A stretch of DNA of 64,000 nt, from positions 62,001 through 126,000 of the forward strand of contig JAWKRB010000010.1 of assembly GCA_041389885.1 (NCBI GenBank), in the 5' to 3' direction. The DNA is from JAWKRB01 sp041389885 (GTDB lineage Bacteria > Myxococcota_A > Polyangia > Polyangiales > Ga0077539). This document shows, one piece after another, positions 46,173 through 56,922 of this stretch (position 1 is its first letter; every line of letters begins with the position of its first letter). The translations under genes were made by a program, and so were the position numbers. The notes beneath the pieces are model-generated. The model was given only the letters and a program-made list of their open reading frames with translations. It was not told where the DNA came from and searched no databases.

Positions 46173-46753
46173 TGACGGATCGTCCCGCCGTCGGCCACTC
46201 CCCCCCCGTGCTCACCGCGGAGACCGCCCCCTCCCTCCCCGCGCCGCTCGATTTCGACGCGGTGTACCAGGCGAATTTCTCCTTCGTGTGGCGAAACCTG
46301 CGGCGCTTCGGGGTCTCGAGCGCGCACCTCGACGACGCCGCGCAGGAGACCTGGGTGGTGGTGCACCGACGCCTGTCGGGCTTCGAGGGGCGCTCCTCGG
46401 TCCGCACCTGGCTCGCGGGCATCGCCCTGCGCGTGGCGAGCGATCACCGTCGCTGGCGCCGGCGCAAAGACCCGCACGAACCGATGAGCGACGACGCTCA
46501 GTTCCCCGCCCCTGGCTTGTCGCCCGAGGCGTCGATGGAGCGGGCGCAGGCCGCGCAGCTCCTCGACCGGCTCCTCGACGCGCTCCCTGAAGAGCGCCGC
46601 GCGGTCTTCGCGCTCTCGGAGCTCGAGCAGATGTCGGCGCCCGAGGTCTCCGAGGCCCTCGGCATCCCGGTCAACACGGTGTATTCCCGTCTGCGCGTGG
46701 CGCGAACGGAGTTTGAAGCGGCCGCGTCCCGGCTGCGTGGAGCGAAGCGATGA
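46172..46753 (+). CDS. ECF (sigma-70 family) RNA polymerase sigma factor
   Basis: 193 residues from ATG 46172. Region 2: FDAVYQANFSFVWRNLRRFG, DDAAQETWVVVHRRLSGF; region 4: ALPEERRAVFALSELEQMSA, PEVSEALGIPVNTVYSRL with the helix-turn-helix. Stop overlaps the next gene (ATGA), a membrane protein likely to be its partner or anti-sigma factor. It should drive an envelope-stress or surface regulon. Confidence 0.92.
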   Translation: MTDRPAVGHSPPVLTAETAPSLPAPLDFDAVYQANFSFVWRNLRRFGVSSAHLDDAAQETWVVVHRRLSGFEGRSSVRTWLAGIALRVASDHRRWRRRKDPHEPMSDDAQFPAPGLSPEASMERAQAAQLLDRLLDALPEERRAVFALSELEQMSAPEVSEALGIPVNTVYSRLRVARTEFEAAASRLRGAKR

Positions 46754-47421
46754 GCGAGCTGTCCCCCGAGTCCCGCGCGCTGCTGGCCTCCCTCGCAGAC
46801 GCCTACGAGCCCCCGCCCGAGGCCGCCCCCAGGGTGCGCGCCGCCGTCGCCGCCCGCCTCGCCGCCCCTCCCCCCGCGCTCCGATGGCCCTGGGCCGCAG
46901 GGGTTTGCGTCGTGACCGCCCTCGTCGTCGGCGTCCTCGCCCGTCCCTCCCCCGCCCCTGCCCCGCGCCCTGTTGCCCCGCCCGCGCAGGCGGCCGCCCC
47001 CGCGCCGCCCCCCGCGCCCGAGGTGATCGCTCCCCCCGCGCCTCCCTCCGCGCCCGTGACGGCGCCCGTGGTCGCCCCGGCTCCCGCCCCCGCGCCCGCG
47101 GTGGTCCCTCCCCCCGCACGCGCCGCGAGGGTGCGCGCGGCGCCGCCCGAGGCGGCCGACGACCTCATGGGCGAGCTCGCGTGGATTCAGCGCGCGCAGC
47201 GCTCGCTCTCGCGCGGCGACGGAGCGGGCGCCCTCGCCGCCCTCGCGGAGCACGCGCGGCGTTACCCCCGCGGGCGCCTCCGCGAGGAGCGAGAGGCGGC
47301 GCAGGCCCTGGCCCTCTGCGCGGCGGGGCGAGGCGACGAGGCCCGCGCGGCGGCCGATCGCTTCGTCGCCGCCCACCCCGCGTCGCCGCAGGTGGCTCGG
47401 GTGCGCGGGGCGTGCCGGTGA
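46750..47421 (+). CDS. Putative anti-sigma/TPR-like membrane protein
   Basis: 223 residues, coupled to the ECF sigma gene by ATGA. A short cytoplasmic part (1-45) has no zinc-binding HxxxCxxC, so it is not a classical ZAS anti-sigma. One membrane helix (WAAGVCVVTALVVGVLA), a long Pro/Ala linker, then a TPR-like pair (AWIQRAQRSLSRGDGAGAL, ALALCAAGRGDEARAAADR) outside. Anti-sigma role is inferred from place and topology. Confidence 0.75.
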   Translation: MSELSPESRALLASLADAYEPPPEAAPRVRAAVAARLAAPPPALRWPWAAGVCVVTALVVGVLARPSPAPAPRPVAPPAQAAAPAPPPAPEVIAPPAPPSAPVTAPVVAPAPAPAPAVVPPPARAARVRAAPPEAADDLMGELAWIQRAQRSLSRGDGAGALAALAEHARRYPRGRLREEREAAQALALCAAGRGDEARAAADRFVAAHPASPQVARVRGACR

Positions 47422-47455
47422 GGCGCGCCGCGTCGCTGCTCGCCCCCTGGCGCTC

Positions 47456-48706
47456 GTGGGGTGTCAGTGGGACATCGTGATCGGGCAGCAGAGCGCGGCG
47501 GTGCAGCTCGACGTGCCGGGGGTCTCTCCCGTCGACGCCGCGGCGGCCGACGCCCCCGAGGACCTCGACGCGCCTGTGCGCCCCGACGTCCCCGAGGCGG
47601 GGGCGCCCGATGTGCCCCGCGATGCGCGCGCGCCGGCCGACCGCTTCGAGGAGCCCATGGGCTCGCTCACGGGCCTCGCCCTCGGCGACGCCTTCACCTG
47701 CGCCACGCGCAGCGACGGGAGCGCGTGGTGTTGGGGCGCGAACGACCGAGGGCAGCTCGGTCGTGGGGACACGAACGACTCCCCCCGCCCTGCCCGCGTC
47801 GAGGGCGTCACCGAGGCGCTCGCCATCGCCGCGGGCGCGGAGCACGCGTGCGTGATTCGACGCGACTCCAGCGTGTGGTGCTGGGGCGCGAACGACCGCG
47901 GTCAGCTCGGCGACGGGACCACCGCCGACCGCGTGGTCCCGGTGCGCGTCGCGGGTCTCGCCGCCGACTCGCTCAGCGCGGGCGGCGCCCACACCTGCGC
48001 GGCCCTCGGCGACGCCACGTCTTGTTGGGGCGCGAACGACCGCGGACAGCTCGGCGACGGCGCCACCGCCGACCGGGCCCTCCCCGCGCGCGTGCCCGGC
48101 GCGCGTCGCGGCGTGCGCTGCGGCCGCTCGTACACCTGCGCGAACACCGCCGACGGGATCGATTGTTGGGGCGCGAACGACCTCGGGCAGCTCGGCGACG
48201 GGCTCGCCGCGAGCCGGTCCACCCCGGCGCCCGTGGTGGGCGCGGCGGGCTTCGCGCTCCTCGCGGTGGGCCCGAACCACGCGTGCGCGCGAGGGCCGGG
48301 CGAGGCCGTGCGCTGCTGGGGAGACGGCGCCCGAGGCGCGCGGGGAGACGGCTCGACGGAGACCCTGCGCGAGGCCACGGCGACCGAGCGCTGGGCCGGC
48401 GCCATCAAGATGACCGCGGGCGACGGCTTTACGTGCGCGAGCTCGGGCTTCAGCGACGTTCGCTGCGCCGGGCGCAACGACCGCGGGCAGGTCGGCGACG
48501 ACAGCCTCACCGACCGCGACGCCCCCGTGTCGCTGCTGCGCCTCACGTTCGCGCGCGCGGACTTCTCCAGCCTCATCGCCGGGCGCGCGCACGCGTGCAC
48601 GGCGCTCACCGACGGCACCCTCTGGTGCTGGGGCGACAACCGGCGGGGGCAGCTCGGCGCCGACTACGGCGATCCGCTGCCGGGCCCAGAGCGCATCTGG
48701 CGGTGA
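47456..48706 (+). CDS. RCC1-repeat lipoprotein (start broken by one base)
   Basis: 416 residues from GTG 47456; the real start is probably GTG 47418, overlapping the previous stop. Adding one C to the run of five C at 47447-47451 joins VRRAASLLAP to LALVGCQ, giving a full lipoprotein signal with lipobox. An Asp/Pro/Ala linker follows, then six or seven RCC1-type units with the myxobacterial Cys signature (AWCWGANDRGQLG, VWCWGANDRGQLG, DCWGANDLGQLG). A seven-bladed propeller on the cell surface is expected; partner unknown. Confidence 0.85.
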   Translation: MGCQWDIVIGQQSAAVQLDVPGVSPVDAAAADAPEDLDAPVRPDVPEAGAPDVPRDARAPADRFEEPMGSLTGLALGDAFTCATRSDGSAWCWGANDRGQLGRGDTNDSPRPARVEGVTEALAIAAGAEHACVIRRDSSVWCWGANDRGQLGDGTTADRVVPVRVAGLAADSLSAGGAHTCAALGDATSCWGANDRGQLGDGATADRALPARVPGARRGVRCGRSYTCANTADGIDCWGANDLGQLGDGLAASRSTPAPVVGAAGFALLAVGPNHACARGPGEAVRCWGDGARGARGDGSTETLREATATERWAGAIKMTAGDGFTCASSGFSDVRCAGRNDRGQVGDDSLTDRDAPVSLLRLTFARADFSSLIAGRAHACTALTDGTLWCWGDNRRGQLGADYGDPLPGPERIWR

Positions 48707-48713
48707 AGGCGCG

Positions 48714-48742
48714 GCGCCCTCCCCCGCGAGGAGGGAGGGCGG
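48714..48742. terminator. Hairpin between convergent RCC1 gene and rpoD
   Basis: CGCCCTCC / GGAGGGCG arms flank a short CCCGCGA loop region, with no T-run. The two converging genes are 49 bp apart, so it likely stops both transcripts. Confidence 0.55.
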
Positions 48743-48755
48743 AGCGGGCGCGGGC

Positions 48756-50683
<1,928 letters not shown>

Positions 50684-50687
<4 letters not shown>

Positions 50688-52585
50688 GATTGACCGCTCC
50701 GTCCTGTCTTCGCGCGCACGAGCGTGCGCTCGATCTCCAACTTCTGCTGCAAACGCGCCAGCTCCTGCGAGGGGTCACCCTGGGTGCCCGCCCGCGCGCC
50801 CTGGAGCTTGAGCGCTCTCGAATCTGCAAGTTTCTGAATTCGCATGAGCTTTGACACAGAGTCGCGAAGCTGCAAGGCCCAGCGCTCCTGCTGCGCCGGG
50901 TCTTCTTCTCCGCCGGCCACCAGCCGGGAGGCCACCCAGACCCGGGACTTCTCCGTGGGGCAGAGCTCCGCGAGCGCGGCCCCGTCGAGGCGCTGCCCCT
51001 CTCGCCACTGCGCCCGCGCGGCCTCGATGAGCCCGGCGAAGTCAGGGCCGAGCTCCCCCTGGAGCGCGTGGGCGTCTTCGCTCTCCAGGAGCTCCGGCCG
51101 CACCAGCACCGCCTCCAGCGCGTTCGCGAGAACCTTCTGTCGCGACTCGACCGGCGCGTCGGTCTCGGACGCGATGTGCGAGAGCCCGGGGCGCTTGCGC
51201 GCGTCGTCGTTGAAGGGAGACTCCCTCGCCACCCGCGCACTCTGCGACTGGTGCTCCCTCAGCGCCATTCGAACCTGCGGCTCGTCGAGGTAGAGCGCCT
51301 TCGCCGCGAGCTTCACGTAGACCTCGCGCTCGATGCTGTCGCGCACCTCGGCGATGACCGGCGCCAGCCGACGGAGCGCGGAGACCCGCTCGGGCACGTT
51401 GTCGCCCGCCGAGTCGCGCGCGTCGTGGATCAACCACTCGACGATGCTCGGCCCGGTCTCGATGCGCGCGCGCATGCCCTCGGCGCCGAAGCCCTCCTGC
51501 GCGCTGCGGAGAAAGGAGTCGGGGTCGAGCCTCGGGGGGAGCACCCCCACCCGCGCGATGAGCCCGGCCTTGGCGCACACCGGGTGCGACGCCCGCGCGG
51601 CCTTGCGCCCCGCCTCGTCGCCGTCGAACACCAGCACCACGGTCTCGGCGAAGCGCCGGAGCAGCTTCGCCTGGGCCTCGGTGAAGCTCGTGCCCAGCGG
51701 CGCGACGGTGTTGCTGAACCCGTGCTGGTGCATCTGCACGACGTCGAAATTGCCCTCCACCACGAGGGCCTCGGCGCTCTGGCGCATCGACATGCGCGCG
51801 TTGGCCAGGCCGTAGAGCAGCTCGCCCTTGCGGTAGAGCGGGGTCTCGGGAGAATTGACGTACTTGCCGGCGTCGGCGGGCACGATGCCCTCGGGGATCT
51901 CTTCGCTCTGCGGCAGGATGCGGCCCGAGAAGGCCACCACCCGGCCGCCGCGGTCGAAGACCGGGAACATCAGCCGGTGGCGAAAGCGGTCGTAGTGCCC
52001 GCCGCCGCGGCCCGAGAGCAGCAGCCCGGCCATCTCGGCGTCGGCGGGGGAGAAGCGGTGCGCGCGGAGGTGCTCGGTGAGCCCGTCCCAGCGCGCGGGG
52101 GCGTAGCCCAGGCGAAACTGGGTGACGAGCTCGGGGCTCACCCCGCGCTCTTCGAGGGCGCCGCGGGCGAGCTCGGAGAGGGGGTCAGACTGGAGGCAGG
52201 CTTCGAAATACGCCGCCGCGGATTCGCACACCGCGTGGAGGCGCTCGGAGACGTCTCGCTGCCTGCGATCCTCCGCGATCTGCGTCGCGTCGCGGGTCTC
52301 GGGGACCTCGACCCCCGCGCGCTCGGCCAGGGCCCGGAGCGCCTCGGGGAAGGGCACCCCCTCCATGTGCTCGTAGAAGCGCAGGGCGTCGCCGCTGGCC
52401 TTGCAGCCGAAGCAGAAATACAGCCCCCGGTCGGGAGACACCGAGAAGCTCGGCGTCTTCTCGTCGTGAAACGGGCAGCGGGCGACGTAGCTCGACCCCT
52501 GACGCCGCAGCGGGACGTACGCTCCGACCAGCTCCACGAGGTCGATGCGCGAACGCACCTCGTCGATGATCGCCCGGTCGGTCAC
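50684..52585 (-). CDS. dnaG: DNA primase
   Basis: 633 residues. The CHC2 zinc finger is ARCPFHDEKTPSF plus FCFGCKASGD (C-x2-H...C-x2-C, residues 38-65). The TOPRIM core follows: ALVVEGNFDVVQMHQHG and VLVFDGDEAGRKAA, with FSGRIL and KYVNSPETPLY before it. The C-terminal helicase-binding part is diverged. It makes RNA primers at the fork. First gene of the dnaG-rpoD operon. Confidence 0.98.
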
Positions 52586-52953
52586 CGCACCCCTGGGGGA
52601 ATGATCCCGGCGGAGGGTAGGTTGTGCCGTCTGTTGCCGAAGCCGATCAACCGATCAACCTGCGCCTGGTAAGGAGGGGGTTGGGAGCTCTTCATCGCCT
52701 GTCGCCCGTGACGTCGCGGTCTCACGGGCGAGGCGCCGTCACGGGAGCCCCGATGGGCGCGCCGACGGAGGGCTGACCACCGTGGAGCACCTCGGGACAA
52801 ACCCGTCGAACCGCGCACGTCTAGCCCGCAGCCCCCCCGTCGGTCAAGCGAGCGACGCGCGAAATGCCCTGCGAGGCTCGTAGTTTTGCGTTGTCAATGG
52901 CAAAGCAAGTTGAAGGCCACGGCGCGGGTTGAACGTGGTACTCGGGTGCTCCC
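52586..52953. promoter_or_regulatory. Divergent intergenic region upstream of dnaG
   Basis: 368 bp between dnaG and a rightward secreted-protein gene. Two inverted repeats are visible: CCGATCAACCGATCAACC (short direct repeat of GATCAACC, 52650-52667) and CGTCACGG/CCGTGACG elements around 52707-52746. The 52870-52920 part is AT-richer and could hold the rightward promoter. Short open frames here lack coding character. Confidence 0.4.
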
Positions 52954-53505
52954 ATGCGCGCCCCCTGGACCCTGGTGCTCCTTGGCTGCCTCGTCGCGGT
53001 CCCCATCGCGTGGGCCGACCCGTGGCCGTCGCTGGCGATCCCGCCGGGCAACGGCCGCGCGCTGCGCCGCCCCGCCCCCCGCCCGCCGCCGGGGGACGTC
53101 GAGGCCCGCGCGCGCCACCTCGCCCTCGCGCTGCGCACCGGCGCCCCCGGAGACGTGGACCGCGCCCTCGATTTCTTTCTCCCCCGCGACCCCTTCCTCG
53201 CGATCAAGGACATGTCCGGCGCCGCGGGGTACTTCTCGACCCTGATCCGCTGGTACCGCCGGGACATCGCGCGCTACCGCGAGCGCCACCCCTGGCTCGC
53301 CCGCTCGCGCTTCGTGCGCTTCGAGCTCTCCCGCGCCTGCACCTGGATGAGCGTGGGCCGAGAGGCCAACCGCCTGCCCTACTGGTCGTGCTACCGCTCG
53401 CGGCTGGTCCTCGCCCACGACGGCCGCGAGGAGCGCCTCGAGTCGCGGGTGATGATCCACTGGGGGGACCAGTGGTTCTGCACCCACCTCGCCCCGCGCG
53501 AGTGA
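52954..53505 (+). CDS. Secreted hypothetical protein
   Basis: 183 residues. Signal peptide MRAPWTLVLLGCLVAVPIAWA. The mature part has an N-terminal Pro-rich stretch, a helical middle (RHLALALRTGAPGDVDRALD, FLAIKDMSGAAGYFSTL) and a C-terminal beta part with three Cys (RACTWMSVG, YWSCYRSR, WFCTHLAP). No family recognised; helices plus a sheet resemble an NTF2-like shape, which is only a guess. Confidence 0.68.
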   Translation: MRAPWTLVLLGCLVAVPIAWADPWPSLAIPPGNGRALRRPAPRPPPGDVEARARHLALALRTGAPGDVDRALDFFLPRDPFLAIKDMSGAAGYFSTLIRWYRRDIARYRERHPWLARSRFVRFELSRACTWMSVGREANRLPYWSCYRSRLVLAHDGREERLESRVMIHWGDQWFCTHLAPRE

Positions 53506-53552
53506 GCCCTCCCTCGACAAGCACGGGTCTCGGGGGCTACAGCATCGCTCCT

Positions 53553-53948
53553 ATGAGCGAACGAATCTCCCGCTACGAAGATTTCTGGCCGGTCTACGTT
53601 CGGTTTCACAGCCACCCCGCGAACCGAGCGCTCCACCTCCTCGGCTCCTCCGCCGCCCTCGCGGCGCTGGGCGCCTTCCTCCGCACCGGCCGGGGCCGCT
53701 ACCTCCTCGCCGCCCCGGTGCTGGGCTACGGCCCGGCGTGGATCGGGCACTTCTTCATCGAAGGCAACCGCCCCGCGACCTTCGAGTACCCCCTGTGGTC
53801 CCTCCGCGCGGACATGGAGATGGTCTTTCGCATGCTCACGGGGACGATGGACGCCGAGGTCGAGCGCCACACCGCGGCCCCCGAGGATCCCGCCGCCGTC
53901 GACGAGCCCGCCGACGCCCCGGTGACGACCCCCATCGACGTGAACTGA
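53553..53948 (+). CDS. DUF962/Mpo1-like membrane protein
   Basis: 131 residues. FWPVYVRFHSHPANRALHLL opens the DUF962 domain, followed by a hydrophobic hairpin (LGSSAALAALGAFLRTG; YLLAAPVLGYGPAWIGHFFI) and EGNRPATFEYPLWSLRADMEM. The conserved His residues (FHSHP, GHFF) match the yeast Mpo1 dioxygenase family that oxidises 2-hydroxy fatty acids with iron. The bacterial role is unproved. Eight bases ahead of a CPBP protease gene. Confidence 0.85.
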   Translation: MSERISRYEDFWPVYVRFHSHPANRALHLLGSSAALAALGAFLRTGRGRYLLAAPVLGYGPAWIGHFFIEGNRPATFEYPLWSLRADMEMVFRMLTGTMDAEVERHTAAPEDPAAVDEPADAPVTTPIDVN

Positions 53949-53956
53949 CCGGGGCC

Positions 53957-54682
53957 ATGCTCGACCCCGCGCGCCGCCGCGCCCGCGACCAGCTCGTCGT
54001 GGCGACCGTCGTGGTCAACGCGCTGGTCTTCGTGCTCTCCCGCCCCTTCGCGCTGCGCAAGGGGCTGCACGACCTCATCGGCGTGGTCTTTCTCTTCGCC
54101 GCGCTGCACTTCATTCGCCGCGACGACGACGACACCGCGCGGCACGGCGTGCGCATGGGCGGGCTCTTCCCCGGCCGCGCGGGCGACCCCCGCTCCCTGC
54201 TCCGCACGCTCTGGGAGTCGATCCCCGAGGCCCTGCGCGAGGTCGCCGTCGCCCTCGGGGTCGCCGCCGTCGTGCTCCCGGTCTACGCGTACGCTTGGCC
54301 CTACTTCAACCACCCCATCGGCCCGCGGCGCCTCGGCCTCGACGGCGACCGCTGGCGCGAGCTCGCCACCGAGCTCCTGGCCGTGGCCTTCACCGAAGAG
54401 GTGCTCTTTCGCGGCTTCGTGCTCACGCGCCTCGGCGACCTCCTGGGCGAGCGCCAGCTCACCCTGCGCTCGCCGCGCCCGGCGCTGGTCAAGGCCGTCG
54501 TGGGCTCGTCTGCGCTCTTCGCGCTGACCCACGTGGTCGTCGAGCCGACCGTGCCCCGCGCGGTGGTGTTCTTTCCGGGGCTGCTCTTCGGCGCGCTGCG
54601 CGTGTGGCGCGGAGGGGTCGGCGCGGCGGTGGTGCTCCACGCCCTGAGCAACCTCTTCGAGCGCTGGTTGGAGGGCCGTTGA
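53957..54682 (+). CDS. CPBP intramembrane metalloprotease, candidate myxosortase
   Basis: 241 residues with about six membrane segments. Motifs of the CPBP/Abi family: FTEEVLFRGF (paired Glu and Arg), FALTHVVV (His) and VVLHALSNLF (His). In Myxococcota some CPBP proteases (myxosortases) cut MYXO-CTERM tails; this one is a candidate partner for the protein at 19671-20768, but nothing local proves it. Its stop overlaps the TTG start of the next gene. Confidence 0.82.
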   Translation: MLDPARRRARDQLVVATVVVNALVFVLSRPFALRKGLHDLIGVVFLFAALHFIRRDDDDTARHGVRMGGLFPGRAGDPRSLLRTLWESIPEALREVAVALGVAAVVLPVYAYAWPYFNHPIGPRRLGLDGDRWRELATELLAVAFTEEVLFRGFVLTRLGDLLGERQLTLRSPRPALVKAVVGSSALFALTHVVVEPTVPRAVVFFPGLLFGALRVWRGGVGAAVVLHALSNLFERWLEGR

Positions 54683-55332
54683 GGCGCGCAGCCTTCTTCG
54701 ACATGGACCGCACCCTCGTGCGGGTGAACACCGCGCGGCTCTGGGCGGCGTGGCAGCGGCGGCACGGCCGCGCGCGGCGGCGGGAGCTCGCCGTGGTCCT
54801 CTGGTGGCTGGCCCGGTACAGCCTCGGAGCCATCGACGTGCCCACCCTCGCCCGGAGCGTGGTCCGGCGCATGAAGGGGCGGGTCGAGGACGACTTCGCG
54901 ACGGAGGTCGCGCGCTGGGTCGAGGCGGAGGTGCTGCGCGAGATCTCCGACGCCGCGAGGGCGGCGGTGCGTGCCCACCAGCAGGCCGGCGACGTCACCG
55001 CGCTGCTCAGCGCCACGACCATCTACGCCGGGAGGACCGTCGCCGCCGAGGTGGGCATCGAGCACGTGCTCGCGTCGCGCTTCACCGTGCGAGACGGGCG
55101 CTTCACCGGCGAGGTCGAGGGCCCGCTGATCTACGGCGACGGGAAGGTCAGCGCCGCCGAGGCGTGGGCCCTCGCGGAGGGCGTCGACCTGTCGCGCAGC
55201 GTGTTCTACACCGACTCGATCTCCGACCTGCCGATGCTCGAGCGCGTGGGCGTGCCCCACGTGGTGAACCCCGATCCCCGGCTCCGCTGGGTCGCGCGGC
55301 GCCGAGGCTGGCCCGTCTCGACCTGGCGCTGA
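54679..55332 (+). CDS. HAD-IB family phosphatase
   Basis: 217 residues from TTG 54679 (TTGA overlap with the CPBP stop). HAD motif I FFDMDRTLVRVNT (nucleophile Asp), motif II LLSATTIYAG (Ser), motif III/IV GDGKVSAAEAWAL and FYTDSISDLPMLERVG. HAD-IB enzymes include phosphoserine phosphatase-like proteins and lipid or phosphocholine phosphatases. Coupling to a membrane protease gene gives no clear substrate. Confidence 0.9.
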   Translation: MRRAAFFDMDRTLVRVNTARLWAAWQRRHGRARRRELAVVLWWLARYSLGAIDVPTLARSVVRRMKGRVEDDFATEVARWVEAEVLREISDAARAAVRAHQQAGDVTALLSATTIYAGRTVAAEVGIEHVLASRFTVRDGRFTGEVEGPLIYGDGKVSAAEAWALAEGVDLSRSVFYTDSISDLPMLERVGVPHVVNPDPRLRWVARRRGWPVSTWR

Positions 55333-55342
55333 GCGGCCGCGC

Positions 55343-55606
55343 TCAGACCCGCCCGGGCCGGGTGAGCACCGCGCGCACCGCCGGGTCGAGGTCGAGCTCA
55401 GACCAGTCGTGCTTTCGGAGCGCCGCGGCGACGACCTCGATCTGCGCGTCGATGGCCGCGCGCTCGTCGACGAAGAGCGTGGGGACCCCCTTCAGCACGC
55501 ACAGGCCCCCCGACGAGGTCCCCCGGGACATGGGCTCTCGGCGCACGGTGATGCCGCGGGCCCGGCTGAGCTCCATGAGCGCCTCGAGCAGCGTTCTTCC
55601 GCGCAC
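55343..55606 (-). CDS. Small hypothetical protein
   Basis: 87 residues, one alpha/beta domain. GGLCVLKGVPTLFVDERAAI is a conserved-looking core, preceded by a helix (LLEALMELSRARGITVRREP). This pattern resembles small proteins conserved in Myxococcota; no function known. Faces the stop of the HAD gene. Confidence 0.65.
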   Translation of the reverse strand: MRGRTLLEALMELSRARGITVRREPMSRGTSSGGLCVLKGVPTLFVDERAAIDAQIEVVAAALRKHDWSELDLDPAVRAVLTRPGRV

Positions 55607-55743
55607 GCGAGGGCACTTCGCACAGAGCCGCCCCGAGCTTCAACCCCGAAGCGAGCCCCTCGAGGTTCGCGACCTTCAAGAATTGCCGAGCTGCGCCCTC
55701 GCCTTTCGCGCCCCGAGGCCGCAAGGTGTGAGGGATGCCGCGA

Positions 55744-56019
55744 ATGAGCGAAGACGCCGTGCGCAACGCGCTGCAGAGCCTGCCGAGGTGGATCGGCGAC
55801 GACCGCGCCATCGCGGCGACGTTCAGCTTCGACAGCTACGAGGCCGGCGTCGGCTTCGCGGTCCAGGTGAGCCTGGTGGCCCAGCGCATCGATCATCACC
55901 CGGAGCTCCTGGTGGGGTGGCGGCGGGTGACCGTGACCTTCTCCACGCACGATGTCGGCGGGGTGACCGCCCGCGACGTGGCCGCCGCGCACGCCGTCGA
56001 CGAGATCGCGCCGCGCTGA
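55744..56019 (+). CDS. phhB: 4a-hydroxytetrahydrobiopterin dehydratase (PCD/DCoH)
   Basis: 91 residues from ATG 55744, preferred over ATG 55735 because GAGGG lies nine bases upstream. The fold and DHHPEL motif (RIDHHPELLVGWRRVTVTF) carry the catalytic His pair; STHDVGGVTARDVAAA follows as in the family. It recycles the oxidised pterin cofactor of aromatic amino acid hydroxylases. No phenylalanine hydroxylase gene is adjacent, so the role may be general pterin repair. Confidence 0.9.
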   Translation: MSEDAVRNALQSLPRWIGDDRAIAATFSFDSYEAGVGFAVQVSLVAQRIDHHPELLVGWRRVTVTFSTHDVGGVTARDVAAAHAVDEIAPR

Positions 56020-56089
56020 TACGCGACCGGGGCCTTCGCGCGGGCGCGCCGGGTTGACGTCACCCGCGCGACGCTCGTAGACGCGGGGC

Positions 56090-56920
56090 GTGAGCATCAA
56101 GCTTGACCGCGCCCGACGCGCCGGAGCGCGGCGAAGCCTCAAGAACGACCCCGCGAACCAGAACGCGTGGTGTGAGCTCGCCGAGGCGAGCTTCGCCCTC
56201 GGCGAGGCAGACGCCGCCGTCGACGCGTGCCGACGCGCCGCCCTGCTCGCGCCCCTCACCATCGGACACGCCTGGCTACTCACCCGCGGCCTCTACGCCG
56301 TCGGCGACGAGGCCGGCGCGGGCGTCGCTGCGCGTGAAGCCGCGCCGCTGGCCGCGGCGTCGGACTACCCGGGGCCGGAGTTTCGCAGGCTCGTCGAGGT
56401 CGTCGAGGCCGCGGGCGATCGCCCCCTCGAGACGCGCGCGGACTTCCACGTGCTGGTGGGCGCGTCGCTCCGTTACGGGCCCTTCAACGGCCGCGCGGGC
56501 GAGGCGTTCGAGCGGGCGCTCGCGATCGATCCGTCGCACGACTGGGCCACGCTCCGCCGCTGGGAGCACCTGCCGCCAGACCGTCGCTCCCTGGAGGACC
56601 TCGACGCCCTGTCCCGCCGCGGGCGCGACGTGAAGCTCCTCGCGTACGTCGCGCGCTACGCCCGCGACGAAGCGCCCGCGGTGGGGGAGCGCGCCTGCCT
56701 CGCCGCGCTCAACGCCGACCCGTGGGACCCGTGGGGCGACTCGTCCGTCTCGCAAATCGTCGCGTGGCTCTGGAGGGCGGGTCACGAGGACGACGCCGTC
56801 GCGCTGGCCCGCCGCGGCCTGGCGCATCGGCCCCGGCTCAACCTCGCCGTCGGGTGGAGCGGTCAGGGCCTCCACGCCGACGAGCTCACGGCGCTGATGT
56901 CTCGCGTGCGCGACGGGTAG
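56090..56920 (+). CDS. TPR-like repeat protein, hypothetical
   Basis: 276 residues from GTG 56090. Helical repeats are visible: NAWCELAEASFALGEADAAV, HAWLLTRGLYAVGDEAGAG, GEAFERALAIDPSHDWATL, QIVAWLWRAGHEDDAVALAR. No signal or membrane segment. A protein-interaction role is likely; partner unknown. Its stop is two bases from the convergent HtrA-like gene. Confidence 0.7.
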   Translation: MSIKLDRARRAGARRSLKNDPANQNAWCELAEASFALGEADAAVDACRRAALLAPLTIGHAWLLTRGLYAVGDEAGAGVAAREAAPLAAASDYPGPEFRRLVEVVEAAGDRPLETRADFHVLVGASLRYGPFNGRAGEAFERALAIDPSHDWATLRRWEHLPPDRRSLEDLDALSRRGRDVKLLAYVARYARDEAPAVGERACLAALNADPWDPWGDSSVSQIVAWLWRAGHEDDAVALARRGLAHRPRLNLAVGWSGQGLHADELTALMSRVRDG

Positions 56921-56922
56921 CG

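Noticed and set aside
52582..52818. 78-codon frame upstream of dnaG
   Set aside because: Arg-rich, no ribosome site or homology signal, overlaps the dnaG promoter zone.
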